A DNA stretch of 64,000 nucleotides, taken from the NCBI RefSeq assembly GCF_000970285.1, contig NZ_CP009516.1:4133036-4197035 (forward strand), read 5' to 3'. The number at the start of each line of letters is the position of its first letter. The first letter of the stretch is position 1. Below are positions 9,071 to 17,507 of this stretch, piece after piece. Under the pieces are notes generated by a model that was given only the letters and a program-made list of their open reading frames with translations, made no database searches and was not told where the DNA came from. This DNA is from Methanosarcina horonobensis HB-1 = JCM 15518 (lineage in GTDB: Archaea; Halobacteriota; Methanosarcinia; Methanosarcinales; Methanosarcinaceae). The translations under genes were made by a program, and so were the position numbers.

Positions 9071-9649
9071 TATAGGATAGCGTTTGCCGACATTAAATAA
9101 ATAGATTACGAAAAAACCAATGAGGATCACGCAGTTAAAAAACAAATGCATATTATGAAAGAAATTACAAGGCCAACAATATAAGTTTAATTTCTTTGGT
9201 TTTATGAAAGTCATTTGTTAAATCAGCCATTATTAAACAACATATAAGAATACGGCACTTATTGTTTCTGTCATATCTTTACATCCAGTAAATTTTCAAG
9301 AAATATGACATTTTTCACGATGCTTGGCTCCCTCAATATTATCATAGCTTCTGTAAAATCGATACCCCTCAAAAATCAATGCCCCCTCAAAAATCAATGC
9401 CTTCACTCAAATCAGGACCCTTTACGATAAGCTGCGAATTATGTTATATAGATTTAAGCCTAAAATTTAGTTAAAAAAGACTGAAAAACAGTGAAGAGCT
9501 GCGCAGCCTATTTCACTGCCTGAAGTTAACCCGGTATACGTATCCTGAGTATACAGTATCCTGATGTGGACAGGATAGAAAGGATATGAAAGGATATGAA
9601 AGGATATTTTTTTCTTAATTTCAACGACTGCTGCAAGTGGAGTATAAAA
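9071..9649. other. Divergent intergenic region with short tandem duplications
   Basis: This holds the promoter of the riboswitch/crcB unit (leftward) and the leader of the RamA-like gene (rightward). An 18-bp unit CCCCTCAAAAATCAATGC is repeated head to tail at 9365-9382 and 9383-9400. GGATATGAAA is repeated near 9580-9606, just before the RamA-like start, and makes spurious upstream ATGs. A possible TATA (TTATATAG) lies near 9443. Confidence 0.55.
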
Positions 9650-11329
9650 ATGTACGGGATTGCACTTGACCTGGGTACCAGCGGCTTTAGAGCGCAGCTT
9701 ATAGACCTGGAAACAAAAAAAGTTGTAAAAACTGCCATGACGATGAGGCACCCCCTGCCAGGGGGCAACGTGATCGACCACCTGGACTTCGCACTGGAAG
9801 TAGGAGAAGATATTGCAAACAACATCATACTGGATGCGGTATGTAAGATTATTGAAACCTTCGAGATTGATCCTGCCTGCATCCGGAAACTGGTCGTATG
9901 CGGAAACCCTATCCAGCTTTCGCTCTTCCAGAACTCGGAGATAAGAGACCTTGCTTTTGCCGGAAAGAATATGCAGAGAAGGCTTGGAGTCGAGAATGTG
10001 GATAGGAGTGCAAGAGTATTTCCGGCATCCGAACTTTTCAGGGGAGTCCTGGATCTGCCGAACTGCGAAATAACCGTGCCTCCGGCTATCGCCCATGAGA
10101 TCGGAGCCGATGCCCTGGCGATGATGATCGAAACTGATTTCCTGAACCAGAAAGAAGTCTCCATTGTCACTGATTACGGTACTAACGCGGAAATGGCGAT
10201 AAAAGCAGGAGACAGGATTATCACGGGCAGTGCTGCTGCAGGACCTGCAATAGAGGGGCAGGGTATAAGCTGCGGAATGATTGCAAGCCCGGGCGCGATT
10301 TCAGATGTAAACATTGAAAAGGATAGTAATGGAAATGACTGCTGGCGGCTTACAGTCCTGAATGAAAAGATGGAAGGAAGACCCGGAGATCTGATAAAAC
10401 CCATTAACGGCGAAACTGTAGAAAAAGGAGAAATAGAGGCAGTGGGAATTACCGGAACCGGAGTGATTGCAGTTATTGCTCTTGCAATGGAGACAGGGCT
10501 TATGCAACAGCCTCCGAAACTGCCCAACGGGAGGCTGATCCTTGGCAGCGGGATAGAGATTACAGACGGGGATATTGCCGAAGCCGGAAAAGCTATAGGA
10601 GCAATCAGGGCAGCTCAGCTTACACTCCTGCTTGAAGCGGGAGTCCCTTTCGAAGAACTCGAAAATGTTTACATGTCAGGAGCTTCAGGGACGTATGTTG
10701 ACTGCAGAAAGGCCAGAAAAATAGGTTCCTGCCCTGATTTTTCAAAGAAGGCTGTCCAGTTTGGAAACACTTCCATCGCTCTTGCACGCGAACTTATTCT
10801 GGACCCATCCAGGCTTGAGGAAATAATCGCTCTTGCAGGTACTATAAAAGCAGACCACCTGATGATGGCTACTAGCGAGACCTTCAAGAACATTTACACA
10901 TGTGAGCTTTCTTACTGGACAGAAGGTATGAGTATGAAGCTCTACAAGAAGTTTTTCAAAATGTATAAGTACCCTTCTCTCCCGGAACCCGTAGAGAATG
11001 CAGTAATGGAAAAAAGAGCTGCCAGAGATATCGAGGAAACAGGAAACGTTCCTGTAGAAATTGTGGAAGATGTCGGGATCACCATAGAGGTCCCTCTGGA
11101 AAGCTGCCTCCAGTGCCAGCGCTGCAATGAAGAATGCCCGGAAAATGCACTTGTGACCATTGAGAAAAACGGAAGCTACTTTGCAAGCTGCAGGACTCAG
11201 GACTGCCTCGGGACAAGTTGCAGACGCTGTGTCCGTGCGTGCCCGATAAAAGCAATAGACTTCAAAAACATTGCTACTCTTGGTGTAAACGGACTTCAGA
11301 GAAGTGGGATAACCGGCGGGGTTTACTGA
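9650..11329 (+). CDS. RamA-like ATP-dependent reductive activase of corrinoid methyltransferase proteins
   Basis: I start at ATG 9650 (MYGIALDLGTSGFRAQL), because the 18 residues encoded upstream do not fit the family; this gives 559 residues. An ASKHA-type ATPase (GIALDLGTSG at the N-terminus, TDYGTNAEMAIKAG, then GSGIEITDGD and YMSGASGTYVD) is followed by a C-terminal two-cluster ferredoxin. Its cysteine motifs are CLQCQRCNEECP and CLGTSCRRCVRACP. RamA and relatives use ATP and low-potential electrons to reduce Co(II) corrinoid proteins to active Co(I) in methylamine, methanol and methylsulfide metabolism. No corrinoid protein gene is adjacent, so the target is unknown. A Cys-rich small protein follows. 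Confidence 0.9.
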   Translation: MYGIALDLGTSGFRAQLIDLETKKVVKTAMTMRHPLPGGNVIDHLDFALEVGEDIANNIILDAVCKIIETFEIDPACIRKLVVCGNPIQLSLFQNSEIRDLAFAGKNMQRRLGVENVDRSARVFPASELFRGVLDLPNCEITVPPAIAHEIGADALAMMIETDFLNQKEVSIVTDYGTNAEMAIKAGDRIITGSAAAGPAIEGQGISCGMIASPGAISDVNIEKDSNGNDCWRLTVLNEKMEGRPGDLIKPINGETVEKGEIEAVGITGTGVIAVIALAMETGLMQQPPKLPNGRLILGSGIEITDGDIAEAGKAIGAIRAAQLTLLLEAGVPFEELENVYMSGASGTYVDCRKARKIGSCPDFSKKAVQFGNTSIALARELILDPSRLEEIIALAGTIKADHLMMATSETFKNIYTCELSYWTEGMSMKLYKKFFKMYKYPSLPEPVENAVMEKRAARDIEETGNVPVEIVEDVGITIEVPLESCLQCQRCNEECPENALVTIEKNGSYFASCRTQDCLGTSCRRCVRACPIKAIDFKNIATLGVNGLQRSGITGGVY

Positions 11330-11370
11330 AGGAAGTCCTTAAAAATTATCTAAATCGAAGGGACTTCAAA

Positions 11371-11742
11371 ATGACAAAAATAAACTTATCTTCCCGCATC
11401 TGCGGTATAAGCCACACGGTTAAAGGAAGGGTTGAAGGAGACAAAATAATCATAGAGATTGATACTCCCTGTGAGAAGTTCAGAGAGCTCTCCTGCCTTG
11501 AAATTCCGGTTCAGAGATTGCCGGATAACGAGATAAATCTCGTAAAAGAAATGGAAAAACAGATGAACCATTCCCTTGAGTGCACAAGGGAATGTGCCAT
11601 GGATTGTACCGGCCAGTGCCTTATTCCTTCTGCCGTATTCGATGTCTGCCTTATAGAGAAAGAGCTGACAGAAGAAGAGCTTGTAAAAACGTCTTATATG
11701 GAAGTCACTGAGTATACCGCCTCAGAGTACCAAGATTATTGA
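11371..11742 (+). CDS. Cysteine-rich conserved protein downstream of RamA-like activase
   Basis: The 123-residue product starts at ATG 11371 (MTKINLSSRICGISH); the longer upstream frame overlaps the activase. It has nine cysteines, including a cluster HSLECTRECAMDCTGQC (C-x3-C-x3-C-x3-C), suggesting an Fe-S cluster or metal site. The pattern 'CGISH..V.....GD.I.I.I.TPCEK' is one I associate with a small family found beside methyltransferase activases in methanogens, but I cannot name a function. The spacing of 41 bp and shared strand suggest co-transcription with the activase. Confidence 0.7.
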   Translation: MTKINLSSRICGISHTVKGRVEGDKIIIEIDTPCEKFRELSCLEIPVQRLPDNEINLVKEMEKQMNHSLECTRECAMDCTGQCLIPSAVFDVCLIEKELTEEELVKTSYMEVTEYTASEYQDY

Positions 11743-11744
11743 GT

Positions 11745-11792
11745 AGAGATTTTCTTAGGGTTTTTTATACTTTCCTTGTTTTTTATTCCCAA
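11745..11792 (+). terminator. Oligo-T terminator after the activase unit
   Basis: After the TGA at 11742 come several T runs (TTTTCTT, GTTTTTTATAC, TTGTTTTTTATT), the usual archaeal termination signal. The convergent hemerythrin gene ends at 11800. Confidence 0.5.
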
Positions 11793-11799
11793 AGATTTA

Positions 11800-12252
11800 T
11801 TATGTAAGGGATTCCCCAGCTTCTATCTTACGCATGTAATTCTTTTTGAACTCAAGGTACTTTAGGGTAAGTTCTCCCACCTGCTGCTGGCTCAGGATGT
11901 TTCGAGATTTCTCAAATATCTGACCTTCTTCATCCTGTACGTGATGAGTTATAACTTCTTTTAGCTCATTGAGTCTGGCAGTCCAATTCTCACTCTTCTT
12001 ACCCATACCCTCGAGTTCGTACATCAGAGCTCTTTCTTCATTATGTTCTATATAGGCTTTACGAGCAATGTCACGTGACTCTTCTTTTTCCTCAAGAAGA
12101 GGATAGTAAAGTTTCTCTTCCCCTTCCATGTGGAGATCAATCTCAGCTTTTATCCTAAAGAGAATTTCTTTTGAGCCGCTGCTCATAGCTTCTTCAAACA
12201 TACTAAGTACATGCTTATGTTCCTGGCTCAAAACATCATAAATTGTTTCCAT
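11800..12252 (-). CDS. Hemerythrin-domain (HHE) protein, copy 1
   Basis: I choose the ATG at 12252 (METIYDVLSQEHKHVL), preceded by GGGGGAG, because it matches the start of the neighbouring paralogue; this gives 150 residues. The HHE cation-binding pattern is visible: SQEHKHV, then ID-LHMEGEEKLYYP, YIEHNEER and ITHHVQDEEGQIF. Such proteins hold a di-iron site and are linked to oxygen or NO sensing, or to iron handling. The gene lies 155 bp downstream of its paralogue on the same strand. The pair shares layout and ribosome site, so it is a tandem duplication. Confidence 0.88.
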   Translation of the reverse strand: METIYDVLSQEHKHVLSMFEEAMSSGSKEILFRIKAEIDLHMEGEEKLYYPLLEEKEESRDIARKAYIEHNEERALMYELEGMGKKSENWTARLNELKEVITHHVQDEEGQIFEKSRNILSQQQVGELTLKYLEFKKNYMRKIEAGESLT

Positions 12253-12407
12253 AATTTCTCCCCCAGTTTGAGACCTAAAAAAGATACTGAGTTTGAGACC
12301 TAAAAAGATACTGAACAACTGAAAAAAAGAATAAAAAAAGCCGGTTAAATAACCAGATAGAAACCAAATCTGGTACCGGTGATCTCCTTTTCTTTGCTTT
12401 TTAGTAT

Positions 12408-12848
12408 TTAAGGCATAGGATGCTGTTGTTTAAAACTCTTAGAGAAATCAAGGTACTGCTGAGCTATCTGTTGTGCTTTGTCATCGCTCAGGGCTCTCTG
12501 AGCCTCAGGGAATACTTTGTTTTCTTCTTCTTCTACGTGGTGAGTTACACTTTCATTCAATTCCTTGATCTTGGAAGTCCAGTTAGGACTGCCGGCATCC
12601 ATACTTTCCAGTTCAGAAGATATTGATTTTATTTCATTATGTTCTTCGTAGGCATGACTGACAAGTTCACGTAATTCTGATTTCTCCTCAAGTATCGGAT
12701 AGAAGAGTTTCTCCTCTCCCAGTAAATGAGGCTCGGTTTTAGCTTTTATTTTAAAAAAGGTCTCCTTTGAGCCATCGCGCATTGCTTGTTGTATAAGATC
12801 AGCTACTTGCTTGTGTTCTGCTTTTAGAATATCATAAATTGTTTCCAT
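12408..12848 (-). CDS. Hemerythrin-domain (HHE) protein, copy 2
   Basis: A 146-residue HHE protein, paralogous to the downstream gene. It shows METIYDILKAEHKQV, EPHLLGEEKLFYP, YEEHNEIK and VTHHVEEEENKVFPEA. The ligands are histidines and glutamates in four helices, as in the hemerythrin-like family. The ATG is preceded by GGGGGGAAATT. It is transcribed first of the pair. The C-terminal part (residues 125-146) differs most from the paralogue. The substrate or partner is unknown. Confidence 0.88.
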   Translation of the reverse strand: METIYDILKAEHKQVADLIQQAMRDGSKETFFKIKAKTEPHLLGEEKLFYPILEEKSELRELVSHAYEEHNEIKSISSELESMDAGSPNWTSKIKELNESVTHHVEEEENKVFPEAQRALSDDKAQQIAQQYLDFSKSFKQQHPMP

Positions 12849-13161
12849 AATTTCCCCCCTCTTATTAGAGGTATAACAGAGGTTATTCGGTCAAGTGTAT
12901 AAATAGGTAACCGGTACCCCCAAATTATAAAAACAGTAGCGGTAGAAAGGAATTACTAATTTCTTTTTATGGATACCGGTTTAAAGATAAAAACAAATAT
13001 AAAGAATGTTTATATATTTCCTGAAGATATCCATATATCCCTTTTACAATCTGGAGATAAACTCCCATTTTCCAGCCAGACAGTCTCACCTGTTTTATAG
13101 CATGAGTAACAACCTGAACTCTCAACCTTTTCACCTGTTTTGTGAAAGTTTAATCCCTTTA
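12849..13161. other. Intergenic region upstream of the hemerythrin pair
   Basis: This AT-rich spacer carries the promoter of the leftward hemerythrin genes. GGTAACCGGTACC near 12905-12917 and another ACCGGT near 12975 are short palindromic blocks, possibly operator-like. I see no gene. Confidence 0.4.
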
Positions 13162-13392
13162 TCATATCTTCGGAAATTGCAGGCAAACCATGTTTTCGTT
13201 TTCCAGCGGAAGCTTAAAAACACTCACGTTTCTACCTCTTTCAAGGAAAACAGTCTTGATTTTCCCCAAACTTCTTATGTTCGGGTTTCTCAATAGAAGG
13301 AAAACTTCATCCTGCATAGGTATATGCCTTCCTATTTCCTTCGAATTCAGAATTCCGTTACTTATTATTTTTATGGATTTACCCTGAATCAC
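13162..13392 (-). pseudogene. Possible C-terminal fragment of a DUF421/YetF-like protein
   Basis: The 76-codon frame (GTG start) reads VIQGKSIKIISNGILNSKEI..., then DEVFLLLRNPNIRSL and TVFLERGRNVSVFKL. This order (G-K-x-I-x-II-NG-I, D-E-x-x-x-LLR, LE-x-G-x-x-SVFK) resembles the cytosolic C-terminal domain of DUF421 proteins. The membrane segments of that family are missing. The frame continues without a stop up to the TGA of the upstream methyltransferase gene. I see no ribosome site before the GTG. It could be a remnant or chance. Confidence 0.35.
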
Positions 13393-13479
13393 GTTCTTGT
13401 ACCTGGGAGATTGTTTATCAAAATTGTCTGTACCCTGTAAATACAGGTCTTCAACAGGAGTTAAGATTGCACCTGTGCT

Positions 13480-14556
13480 TCATTCATATCTGCCGTATTT
13501 TTCTGCTGCATCCATCATTGCCATCACCTTTATAGGCGCTGCATTGACAGGGAATTCGCAGCCCGGAGAAAGAACAAATCCATATGGAGAATTGATCCCT
13601 TCTTCAATATTCTGCCTGCAGATTTCCACAACTTCTTCGTATGAACTGGTAAGGAAGAGCGGAGGGTTGATATTTCCACATATAACGTCGTGGTCACCAA
13701 ACATTTTGATCTGATCTTTGATAGGTGTTTCCGGCCCGAAGAGCCAGAAATACTTTCCTGACCAGTTCAATTCTTCTCTTAACCTTGCATAGTATGGTAG
13801 GTTCAGATTCTGATCAGCACAGGGGTGCATGAGCAGGGCACCTATCCCCAGTTCCTTTGCATGGACATGAACCTTTTTCATGTACGGGTATGCAAACTCC
13901 TCAAACATCTGCGGAGGAATCATGTTGTTCGATTCTGATGGTCCTCCATCAAAAGGCAACAGGCTTTCTGAACCGTATTTATCTACAAAATAATCCAGAG
14001 CGTTGATAAACATATCACTTACCTTGTCAAGTAAGAAGTGGACAGCTTTTGGATCCATAATAAGCCATGTTAAAAACTCAGAAGTATCCGCAACGACCGA
14101 AGCTGCAGTAAAATTGCTGCCTATCTGTACAGTTACCGGCATCCCAAGTTCAAAGCATCTGGTTGCAACTCTATCTGCAATTTTATACGCACCGGGCAAT
14201 TCTTTTTCAAAATCGGGGACTTCAAGCTTTTCAATATCTTCTATGGTATTCACAGGATGCTTTTTCACAAAAGGTGCACCCTGTCCCTTTCCGTAAGGAA
14301 AGCCGATCTCTCCTCCAAATTCCCATGCTCCGCACGATGCATACCCGTACATTGGAGTCTGTTCATAACCGTGAAGCCGCATGGACGCAAACTGCGCTTC
14401 AAAACATTTGTCCCCGTCCGCATAAAAATCTCCAAGAGATATACCCGTAATTTTTGCAGAATACCCCTCTATAAACGGGATTACCGGTATACGATCAGGC
14501 TTTTGCCCTGACATAAGAGCTGCCATACGCTCTGATGATGTCATTCTGGCTACCAT
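13480..14556 (-). CDS. UroD-fold corrinoid methyltransferase homologue (MtbA/CmuA-like)
   Basis: A 358-residue protein of the uroporphyrinogen decarboxylase/methyltransferase superfamily. It starts with TSSERMAALMSGQKPDRIPV, a usual family opening. Likely zinc ligands are LLMHPCADQ (H-x-C) and LSPGCEFP (C), the same three-ligand pattern used by MtaA and MtbA to bind the CoM thiolate, which favours methyl transfer over heme synthesis. It is more distant from MtaA than the gene at 3.7 kb. It is not in an operon with a corrinoid protein. The substrate is unknown. Confidence 0.8.
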   Translation of the reverse strand: MVARMTSSERMAALMSGQKPDRIPVIPFIEGYSAKITGISLGDFYADGDKCFEAQFASMRLHGYEQTPMYGYASCGAWEFGGEIGFPYGKGQGAPFVKKHPVNTIEDIEKLEVPDFEKELPGAYKIADRVATRCFELGMPVTVQIGSNFTAASVVADTSEFLTWLIMDPKAVHFLLDKVSDMFINALDYFVDKYGSESLLPFDGGPSESNNMIPPQMFEEFAYPYMKKVHVHAKELGIGALLMHPCADQNLNLPYYARLREELNWSGKYFWLFGPETPIKDQIKMFGDHDVICGNINPPLFLTSSYEEVVEICRQNIEEGINSPYGFVLSPGCEFPVNAAPIKVMAMMDAAEKYGRYE

Positions 14557-14797
14557 TGAAACTATTCCTCCACTATTTATATTTCTTTTAAATATGTAAC
14601 TTAGAACATAAATATATACCGAAAAGTTATAATTTAAACAAAAATTATCGTATAACGAATGAGAAGTTTACAGGAAATAACCAAAAACAGAGAAAGATCT
14701 AAAGAAATCGAAATTCTAAAAAAACAGGGATAAAAGAAATTAGTTTTAAAAGAAATCAGTTTTAAAAGAAATAAGTGAAAAATAAGTAAAAATTAGG

Positions 14798-14907
14798 TGC
14801 CCGGAGCGTGACTCGAACACGCGACCTCCAGATATCTCAGGAGATTAAAGACGCCTCATATAAAGTCCCTATGAGTCTGGCGCCCCAACCGACTAGGCTA
14901 TCCGGGC
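14798..14907 (-). tRNA. tRNA-Met (CAU), elongator-type, with 36-nt intron
   Basis: The acceptor stem GCCCGGA/TCCGGGC, D-stem GCCT/GGGC, TPsiC arm GCGTG-TTCGAGT-CACGC and anticodon stem CCAGA/TCTGG all pair. The anticodon CAT is at 14871-14873. The intron at 14834-14869 lies after position 37, the canonical archaeal site, leaving the loop CTCATAA. Mature length is 74. The loop and stem agree better with elongator than initiator tRNA, which usually has three G-C pairs at the base of the anticodon stem. CC but not A of CCA follows in the DNA. Confidence 0.9.
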
Positions 14908-15741
14908 TTGCAACACACAAATGTATTAACATATATTAAAGGGTAACGATCGGAAGAGGGTAAAAATGGTATTTTCACTACTTTTGGTGCTGGAGATGCG
15001 ACGCCATAATATAAACTGCTACTCCGCAAAATAGAATACTCCGTAAAATAGAAGAAATAAACCTGAAAGTTCTCAGAGCGCATGGGGAGGGTCAGTTATC
15101 ACGTTATGTTAGAGGCAACATAATATGGTAATATATATCAAAAGGAAACTATTGGATATAGTCAGTATAGCAGATAATTATATAATTATGAAGTAATATA
15201 ATATAAGCTTTCAGATCGATTTTTAAAAACAGGGAAAGCTGAAAAGTGAATCAAGCGAGAGTTTAAAAATTTATTTCCAGTCTATAGGCTGAAAACATAC
15301 ATAAATCTGAATAAATATATATAATTCATATAATTATAATGATTGATCGAAATAAATTCTCAATCAAAGGAGAATCCGGAAGGTTACATTTTTCATACCG
15401 GCAAATCTCTCCGGGACTTAAACGTCAGCAGAGGACTTGATTTTGATCACATTTCAAAAATTTGCTTTAACAATTTAACTCTAACAGTATAGCTTACTAA
15501 AAGCTAATCCCGCGAAGTTAACTCCCAAATTGAAATCTTTAATTTCCTCATTAATCCAAATATTAAAATTTACTGGACAGTGGCTGACCTTGCACCAGCA
15601 GTCAGTTCTAGCAAGATGTTGAGATCGCCAGGTCAAAAAGGCTGTCAGAAAACAGAGAATTCGGGATTAATTCTTCAAAAAGTGATCCAACTCATTCAGC
15701 TTATTGAAATACCTGGACTAAACTCCAGATGAGGAATTTCC
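14908..15741. other. Long leader/promoter region before fwdDBAC
   Basis: The first half is very AT-rich, with TATA-like runs near 15190-15200 and 15305-15345. The second half, about 15360-15740, has higher GC and would be the transcribed leader if the promoter lies near 15320. I see no known riboswitch or ORF in it. The ribosome site GAGGAAT precedes the fwdD ATG. Confidence 0.45.
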
Positions 15742-16125
15742 ATGAAAATAAAAGCAAACCTCATATCCGGAAGGACCGCCGACCAGGGCGCACATCTGGA
15801 AGCAAAAACACATAAAGGTTATTTTGATGCCTGTGCTTACTGTGAACTGAACTCCGCAGATCTTGAGAGGCTGGGAGCCTCCGAAGGGGACAGCCTGAAA
15901 GTTACCACCGAGTTTGGGGAAGTGGTGGTATTTGCAAAGGCAAACGAAGGAAACCCTGAAGGTCTTGCCTTTATCCCTATGGGACCCTGGGCAAACGCAG
16001 TATTGAGCCCTGACACACACGGCTGCGGAATGCCGGGATTCAAAGGTGTTCCTGCTGAAATCGAAGTCACGGACGAAAAGCCCCTGGAAATGAAGGCGCT
16101 CATGAGGAAGTACCTGGAAGACTAA
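15742..16125 (+). CDS. fwdD: Formylmethanofuran dehydrogenase subunit D
   Basis: A 127-residue protein of the molybdopterin-dinucleotide-binding beta-barrel family. It shows LISGRTADQGAHLEAKTH, YCELNSADLERLG and PMGPWANAVLSPDTHGCGMP. Subunit D completes the pterin-cofactor pocket of subunit B. The enzyme reduces CO2 to formylmethanofuran at the start of CO2-reducing methanogenesis, or oxidises the formyl group when methyl compounds are dismutated. The D-B-A-C order matches the tungsten-type fwd operons of Methanosarcina rather than fmdEFACDB. The metal cannot be proved from sequence. Confidence 0.93.
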   Translation: MKIKANLISGRTADQGAHLEAKTHKGYFDACAYCELNSADLERLGASEGDSLKVTTEFGEVVVFAKANEGNPEGLAFIPMGPWANAVLSPDTHGCGMPGFKGVPAEIEVTDEKPLEMKALMRKYLED

Positions 16126-16201
16126 ATTTCAGATTTTCCTGAAACAATAAACTCAAATTTTCATCAGATCCGGAGAAACAAAAAATTCGGAGGATAAAAG
16201 T

Positions 16202-17506
16202 ATGCCAGTAATTAAAGACGCAGTATGTTCCCTCTGCGGGTCCCTCTGCGACGATATCACAGTCACTGTTGAAGATAATAAGATTACAAAAATAGAAAAC
16301 GCCTGCATTCTCGGGCAAAGCAAGTTTGTCGGCATGTTCAAGCATGACAGGATAGAAACCCCGATGATCAGAAAAGACGGGGAGCTTGTGCCTGTACCCT
16401 ATGAAGAGGCAATCGAAGCCGCCGCAAAAATCCTGGTAAATTCCAGAAGGACACTTTCCTACGGCTGGTGCTCTACCTCATGTGAAGCGGTCAGCGGAGC
16501 AATTCAGCTTGCAGAAGAAACAGGTTCAGTCATAGATTCTACAGCAAACGTCTGCCATGGGCCTACAGCCCTTGCAGCCCAGGAGAAAGGAGCACCTTCA
16601 GCCACTCTTGGAGAGATAAAGAACAGGGCAGATGTAATCATTTTTTGGGGGTGCAACCCTGTGCATGCCCATCCCAGGCATATGGTCCGCTACTCGAGCT
16701 TCTCAAAAGGTCTTTTTACCGAGAAAGGGCGGAAAGGCAGAAAAATGATAGTTGTCGATGTTAGAAAAACTGACACTGCAAAATTGGCTGACAGCTACAT
16801 AGAGATTGAACAGGGATCAGATCTGCTCCTGGTTACAGCTCTTCGTTCAATTGTAAACGGACACGAAGACGTTATTCCGGAAACAATTGCAGGCGTTCCT
16901 AAAGCAGAAGTTCTTGAGCTTGCGGAAACCTTGAAGAATGCAAAATTTGTCTGTATTTTCTTCGGTATGGGAGTCACCCAATCCCGTTCTAAATATAAGA
17001 ACGGAGATGCCATGTCCTCTCTCATTTCAGATCTTAACCAGCACACCAAAGCCGTAATGATCGGAATGCGCGGGCACTATAATGTTACCGGTTTCGGACA
17101 GGTAGCGACATGGGAGACCGGTTTCCCCATGGCAATTGACTTCTCGAAAGGATATCCCTATTACAACCCAGGAGAAACCGGAGCAAATGACCTGCTTGTG
17201 CGTGGGGAGCCAGATGCTGCAATTATAGCTGCAGCTGATCCAGGGGCTCATTTCCCGCAAAAAGCTATCAGGCACCTTGCAAAGATTCCTGTAATCCAGA
17301 TTGACCCGTATGCCAACCCGACAACCGAAATTGCAGACGTGGTGATCCCATCGGCAATAGTGGGAATCGAAGCGGAAGGTACGGCTTACCGTATGGATGC
17401 AATCTCCCTCCGCATGAAGAAATTGATCGAATCCAAGTTTAAGACCGATGAAGAAATCGTAAAAGACCTGACTGCAAAGGTCAGGGAATTGAAGAGAGGT
17501 GCATAA
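16202..17506 (+). CDS. fwdB: Formylmethanofuran dehydrogenase subunit B (catalytic, W/Mo-pterin)
   Basis: A 434-residue catalytic subunit of the molybdopterin oxidoreductase family. The [4Fe-4S] ligands are C9, C12, C16 (CSLCGSLC) and C35 (ENACILGQ). The metal-ligand position is Cys118 in TANVCHGPT, so this is the cysteine and not the selenocysteine form. GCNPVHAHPRH and QIDPYANPTTEIADVVIPS are cofactor-binding regions. A strong GGAGGATAA precedes the start. It is second in the D-B-A-C operon, with fwdA beginning one base after its stop. Subunit B reduces CO2 to formate, which travels to FwdA. Confidence 0.95.
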   Translation: MPVIKDAVCSLCGSLCDDITVTVEDNKITKIENACILGQSKFVGMFKHDRIETPMIRKDGELVPVPYEEAIEAAAKILVNSRRTLSYGWCSTSCEAVSGAIQLAEETGSVIDSTANVCHGPTALAAQEKGAPSATLGEIKNRADVIIFWGCNPVHAHPRHMVRYSSFSKGLFTEKGRKGRKMIVVDVRKTDTAKLADSYIEIEQGSDLLLVTALRSIVNGHEDVIPETIAGVPKAEVLELAETLKNAKFVCIFFGMGVTQSRSKYKNGDAMSSLISDLNQHTKAVMIGMRGHYNVTGFGQVATWETGFPMAIDFSKGYPYYNPGETGANDLLVRGEPDAAIIAAADPGAHFPQKAIRHLAKIPVIQIDPYANPTTEIADVVIPSAIVGIEAEGTAYRMDAISLRMKKLIESKFKTDEEIVKDLTAKVRELKRGA

Positions 17507-17507
17507 G

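Noticed and set aside
9467-10170. Long minus-strand frames opposite the RamA-like gene
   Set aside because: They overlap the ATPase domain on the other strand and have no family features or ribosome site.
13006-13387. Plus-strand frames of 96 and 65 codons near the hemerythrin genes
   Set aside because: Composition follows AT-rich DNA and they are opposite a more plausible DUF421-like remnant; no ribosome site.
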